Shown: positions 6,801 to 6,859 of the stretch, piece by piece
How positions within the stretch are numbered: the stretch's first letter is position 1
Layout of the letters: each line of letters opens with the position of its first letter
NCBI GenBank assembly: GCA_013329925.1
Contig: DUJK01000192.1
Span: 1 to 6,859 of the forward strand
DNA from: Candidatus Poseidoniaceae archaeon
GTDB lineage: Archaea > Thermoplasmatota > Poseidoniia > Poseidoniales > Poseidoniaceae
DNA length: 6,859 bases
Reading direction: 5' to 3'
Notes under the pieces: model-generated
The model's database searches: none
What the model saw: the letters and a program-made list of their open reading frames with translations, nothing else
What the model was told of the DNA's origin: nothing
Made by a program: the position numbers and the translations under genes

Positions 6801-6859
6801 TACCGAGGACCCAAACTCACAAAGTAACCTTCAATCCGATTCAGATAACGATGATGAGA
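3784..6859 (+). CDS. Giant secreted protein: WD40-like propeller plus TSP3-like Asp-rich calcium-binding repeats (3' end off window)
   Basis: The frame is open for 1025 codons to the right edge with no stop, so the C-terminus is unseen. Residues 1-25 are a signal peptide. Residues 26-66 hold two DxDGDG loops with a cysteine pair (C39, C53). Residues 85-402 form seven WD40-like blades. From 403 to the edge there are about 19 DxDxDG-type loops in two alternating unit kinds. The loops resemble thrombospondin type 3 or EF-hand-like Ca2+ sites, so the protein should be exported and stiffened by calcium and disulfides. The visible part has 24 cysteines, all after the signal peptide and mostly in local pairs. 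I infer a cell-surface or secreted adhesion, binding or structural role. No catalytic motif is visible, and the end that could carry a membrane anchor is missing. The start is the only one that preserves the signal peptide. The gene diverges from the STAND regulator. Confidence 0.9.
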   Translation, partial: MGSARITLLVLSILVLAAMPITVSADSDGDGISDAADDCVWSSGTSTVDKTGCPDFDGDGTSDLNDPWTTNNPNFQTEQILNSNQDYNDIEYSGDGYSLVTGADDDVIRVWNSSTFVNLRSANLGENINSVAFSPDSNLVAAGVNDDTVHIFDAATMTSLYGPISVSVGGSERVNDVEFSPDSSLLAVSIGRSGNQGTNGIVSFIDTTTGNFFSSGINPGGEDRFYDSAFSPDGNFIAVGSEGDWYISEISTGTTVSSISSPPDSVNAIAWSPDGNYIVMCGAYESNGARVQVHEYDGSGWPMIWEVGTTTSCSSVDFSPDGSKFVVGLFWYEADGATAKIYQTTSSLLVDAFSGPRPNNCAGSNNNQCGQIDGVSWHPDGSKIVTAHTRNDEGVYFWYADIDEDNDGYNTYDQGDGVVDAFPTDGSQWNDTDGDGYGDNPAPATNPDACINQFGTSTQDRFGCPDADGDGWSDDGDWAPNDAEQWADSDGDGYGDQYYYDVVNVVFHTNQRGDAFPNNPTQWNDSDSDGWGDNYNDQSWEVNRGETWPGLFINNATQVDKFPLDHYQWEDTDGDWYGDNQFGDDADGCPDVFGNSTADRYGCPDTDGDTYSDPTANWGSISQGGYCQADGLPLDPTQWCDRDGDGYGDNPDGNSPDECPDDKGYSFIDRDGCIDTDGDGYSDQGDPFPNDATQWENRDGDSLDCGGDNQTGLNPDVFPDDPTQCKDTDGDGYGDNAAGNNGDVFKNDPTQWSDFDGDGYGDNNGTGSLNGDICPTRAGNSPNPLTRGCPDTDGDGFVDPEDAFPENPLQWSDRDGDGYGDEVNRPGGDDCPDLFGLSKENNRYGCLDSDGDGWADVDDTFPQDGQQWVDTDGDGYGDNYLWTLTFIEDQDNSERIIELRQQSGDAFPDFSSEWSDQDGDGYGDNFSDAFPLEVTQWSDQDGDGYGDNFTSGAFQPDDCDTVPGQSYRDVFGCLDSDLDGMSDTSDPCPWDPEIFEGRIGNVKCSITEDPNSQSNLQSDSDNDDE
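4036..4989 (+). repeat. Seven-bladed WD40-like beta-propeller (residues 85-402)
   Basis: Seven repeats share the pattern V/I-x-x-V/I-x-F/W-S-P-D-G/S followed by a strand and a closing hydrophobic segment. The SPDG-like turns are at residues 93-96 (degenerate, SGDG), 134-137, 180-183, 231-234, 272-275, 319-322 and 378-381 (HPDG). Seven blades is the commonest closed propeller size, so the domain looks complete. Cysteines C281/C313 and C361/C369 could form disulfides, which suits an exported propeller. Such domains bind proteins or glycans; the ligand is unknown. Inserts in blades 3, 5, 6 and 7 lengthen the loops. Confidence 0.82.
4990..6859 (+). repeat. TSP3-like Asp-rich repeat array, two unit types (residues 403-1025, continues off window)
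   Basis: Type A units read roughly D-x-F-P-x-D-P-T-Q-W-x-D-x-D-G-D-G-Y-G-D-N. About twelve are visible, with W at residues 429, 486, 523, 569, 639, 695, 752, 811, 868, 914 and 937, and C725 replacing W in one. Type B units read C-P-x3-G-x-S-x2-D-R-x-G-C-P-D-x-D-G-D-G. Their cysteine pairs are 450/464, 589/603, 659/673, 774/789, 831/846 and 959/973, with a variant at 988/1004. The Asp positions fit Ca2+ coordination as in thrombospondin type 3 repeats. Some loops are degenerate, for example DTDGDT (605-610) and NRDGDS (697-702). Repetition is at the protein level; codons vary between copies. Confidence 0.85.
6523..6660 (+). repeat. Adjacent pair of type A units with 69 bp period
   Basis: The 17 bases from 6523 recur exactly at 6592, 69 bp (23 codons) later. 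The first thirteen codons of the two copies give the same residues (WSDQDGDGYGDNF), but four codons differ silently. The second half of each copy has diverged. This is the closest repeat pair in the array and suggests local duplication followed by selection on the loop. Confidence 0.7.

Noticed and set aside
4990..6859. CRISPR-like or other regulatory repeat array.
   Set aside because: Repeats are in frame, irregularly spaced, and vary at third codon positions. They encode protein loops and are not exact DNA repeats with unique spacers.
3784..6859. Possible frameshift or gene break between the propeller and the Asp repeats.
   Set aside because: Codon-by-codon reading gives one unbroken frame from 3784 to 6859, and the last blade runs directly into the first stalk loop.

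Overview
The window reads as chromosomal DNA of an uncultured planktonic archaeon, most plausibly a Marine Group II (Poseidoniia-type) euryarchaeon. This is an inference. It rests on moderate GC, mixed GTG/ATG starts with few clear Shine-Dalgarno sites, a winged-helix plus STAND ATPase regulator, and above all a very long secreted Asp-rich protein. That protein is built from thrombospondin-type-3-like units of the 'DAFPxDPTQWxDxDGDGYGDN' and 'CPxxxGxSxxDRxGCPDxDGDG' styles that I associate with that group. No rRNA or other marker gene is present to prove the assignment.

Layout, left to right. (1) Minus strand, 1-1028: a GT-B fold glycosyltransferase of the GT4 type, cut at its C-terminus by the left edge. 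(2) Minus strand, 1047-1721: ribulose-phosphate 3-epimerase (rpe), 18 bp upstream of the glycosyltransferase and probably in one transcript with it. (3) A 113 bp divergent intergenic region, 1722-1834. (4) Plus strand, 1835-2164: a classical single-domain thioredoxin. (5) Minus strand, 2161-3678: a 505-residue protein with an N-terminal winged helix, a central STAND/NB-ARC-like NTPase and a probable C-terminal winged helix. It converges on thioredoxin, and the two stop codons overlap. (6) A 105 bp divergent intergenic region, 3679-3783. (7) Plus strand, 3784 to the right edge: an exported protein of at least 1025 residues. Its order is signal peptide, a short Asp-rich unit, a seven-bladed WD40-like propeller, then about 620 residues of calcium-binding-type Asp repeats with paired cysteines. 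Its end lies outside the window.

The first three genes are housekeeping or envelope functions: pentose phosphate isomerisation, sugar transfer and disulfide reduction. The right half pairs a nucleotide-switch DNA-binding regulator divergently with a giant surface or secreted protein. The sequence does not prove that the regulator controls it, but the shared 105 bp region makes it the natural hypothesis. No tRNA, rRNA, CRISPR array, insertion sequence or integration site was seen, and there is no gene-free stretch longer than about 115 bases. The most interesting object is the propeller plus Asp-repeat exoprotein with its two-unit repeat grammar. The wHTH-STAND protein comes next.
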